A stretch of 64,000 bases of DNA from the NCBI GenBank assembly GCA_903882875.1, contig CAIRYQ010000017.1, forward strand, positions 1 through 64,000. The letters are read 5' to 3'. Within the stretch, counting starts at the first letter, position 1; each line of letters starts with the position of its first letter. Made by a program: the position numbers and the translations under genes. The DNA comes from an uncultured Spartobacteria bacterium (GTDB lineage: Bacteria > Verrucomicrobiota > Verrucomicrobiia > Chthoniobacterales > Chthoniobacteraceae). The notes under the pieces are model-generated. The model worked only from the letters and a program-made list of their open reading frames with translations. It did not search any database and was not told where the DNA came from. Shown in pieces: positions 63,880-64,000 of the stretch.

Positions 63880-64000
63880 TTACTTCTTATCCGGTATGAG
63901 TTCACAGTTTTTGGTGATCCCCTGAAGGAAGCTCCAAGAGAAAATAGCCCCCGGCCCGCCAATCACGCCGAAGGTAGCGTACAGCCATTTGGGGACGATG
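63880..64000 (-). CDS. C-terminal end of a gene running off the window
   Basis: Minus-strand frame open from the window edge to TAA at 63880-63882, encoding 39 residues IVPKWLYATFGVIGGPGAIF..., then a hydrophilic end ...ITKNCELIPDKK. It looks like the tail of a membrane protein: a hydrophobic Gly-rich segment followed by a charged C-terminus. The start is outside the window, so the product cannot be named. Confidence 0.4.
   Translation of the reverse strand, partial: IVPKWLYATFGVIGGPGAIFSWSFLQGITKNCELIPDKK

Overview
The window reads as a chromosomal segment of a high-GC member of the Verrucomicrobiota (my inference; a Spartobacteria/Chthoniobacter-like relative would fit). The reasons are the mixture of single-copy bacterial housekeeping genes (topoisomerase A subunit, pdxA, rplM-rpsI, serS, mutS, pyrD, glgB, rpsT) with families typical of the Planctomycetes-Verrucomicrobia group: two DUF1501 proteins, a DUF1549/DUF1553 cytochrome protein, two PVC-type dehydrogenase/HEAT/cytochrome c fusions, DUF1080, ThuA, DUF4159, and an FHA-MoxR fusion. 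I see no tRNA, rRNA, CRISPR array, insertion sequence or prophage.

Layout. 1-2300 is visibly more AT-rich than the rest and holds two overlapping genes: a protein with an N-terminal OST-HTH/LOTUS-like domain and a PRTase-CE-like (conflict-associated phosphoribosyltransferase) protein. This is the best candidate for an undescribed, probably defence-related, system. 2672-7770 is housekeeping (topoisomerase A, pdxA, rplM-rpsI, exported msrA). 8039-16672 is a divergent cluster built around MoxR and DUF58: leftward DUF4159, two exported proteins of unknown function and DUF58; rightward a tetracysteine mini-protein, a large secreted protein, another secreted protein and FHA-MoxR. 16782-23505 carries serS, a DUF1501 protein, an SGNH-like protein, a lipoprotein, a VOC protein and a Tat-exported deacetylase-like protein. 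23799-31488 holds a PVC cytochrome fusion, apbE, mutS and a TolB-like propeller. 31488-38351 has two FGE-like lipoproteins flanking an HNH protein and an MBOAT/SGNH O-acylation pair. 38529-44852 has pyrD, glgB, a PAS histidine kinase, a glycosyltransferase, a small membrane protein and rpsT. 44946-54194 has a giant PVC cytochrome protein, DUF1080, a PQQ-like propeller, ThuA and a Ser/Thr kinase fused to a cyclic-nucleotide-binding domain. 54235-62666 is one leftward five-gene operon (small beta protein, DUF1501, PPC-like protein, DUF1549/1553 cytochrome, cytochrome-WD40) tied together by 4-nt overlaps. 62828 to the end has a vapBC-like pair, a vapC remnant and the tail of a gene leaving the window.

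How the genes work together. Much of the window is exported or periplasmic polymer breakdown and redox machinery: cytochrome-fused dehydrogenases, DUF1501 proteins, sugar-hydrolase-like DUF1080/ThuA, PQQ-like and TolB-like propellers. Transcription signals show a striking regularity: several genes have a TTGnnn-(16-18 nt)-TAnnnT promoter whose -10 element lies only 6-9 nt before the start codon, with no Shine-Dalgarno, which predicts leaderless mRNAs. A 188-bp inverted-repeat element sits inside the end of the PPC-like gene and is read through in frame.
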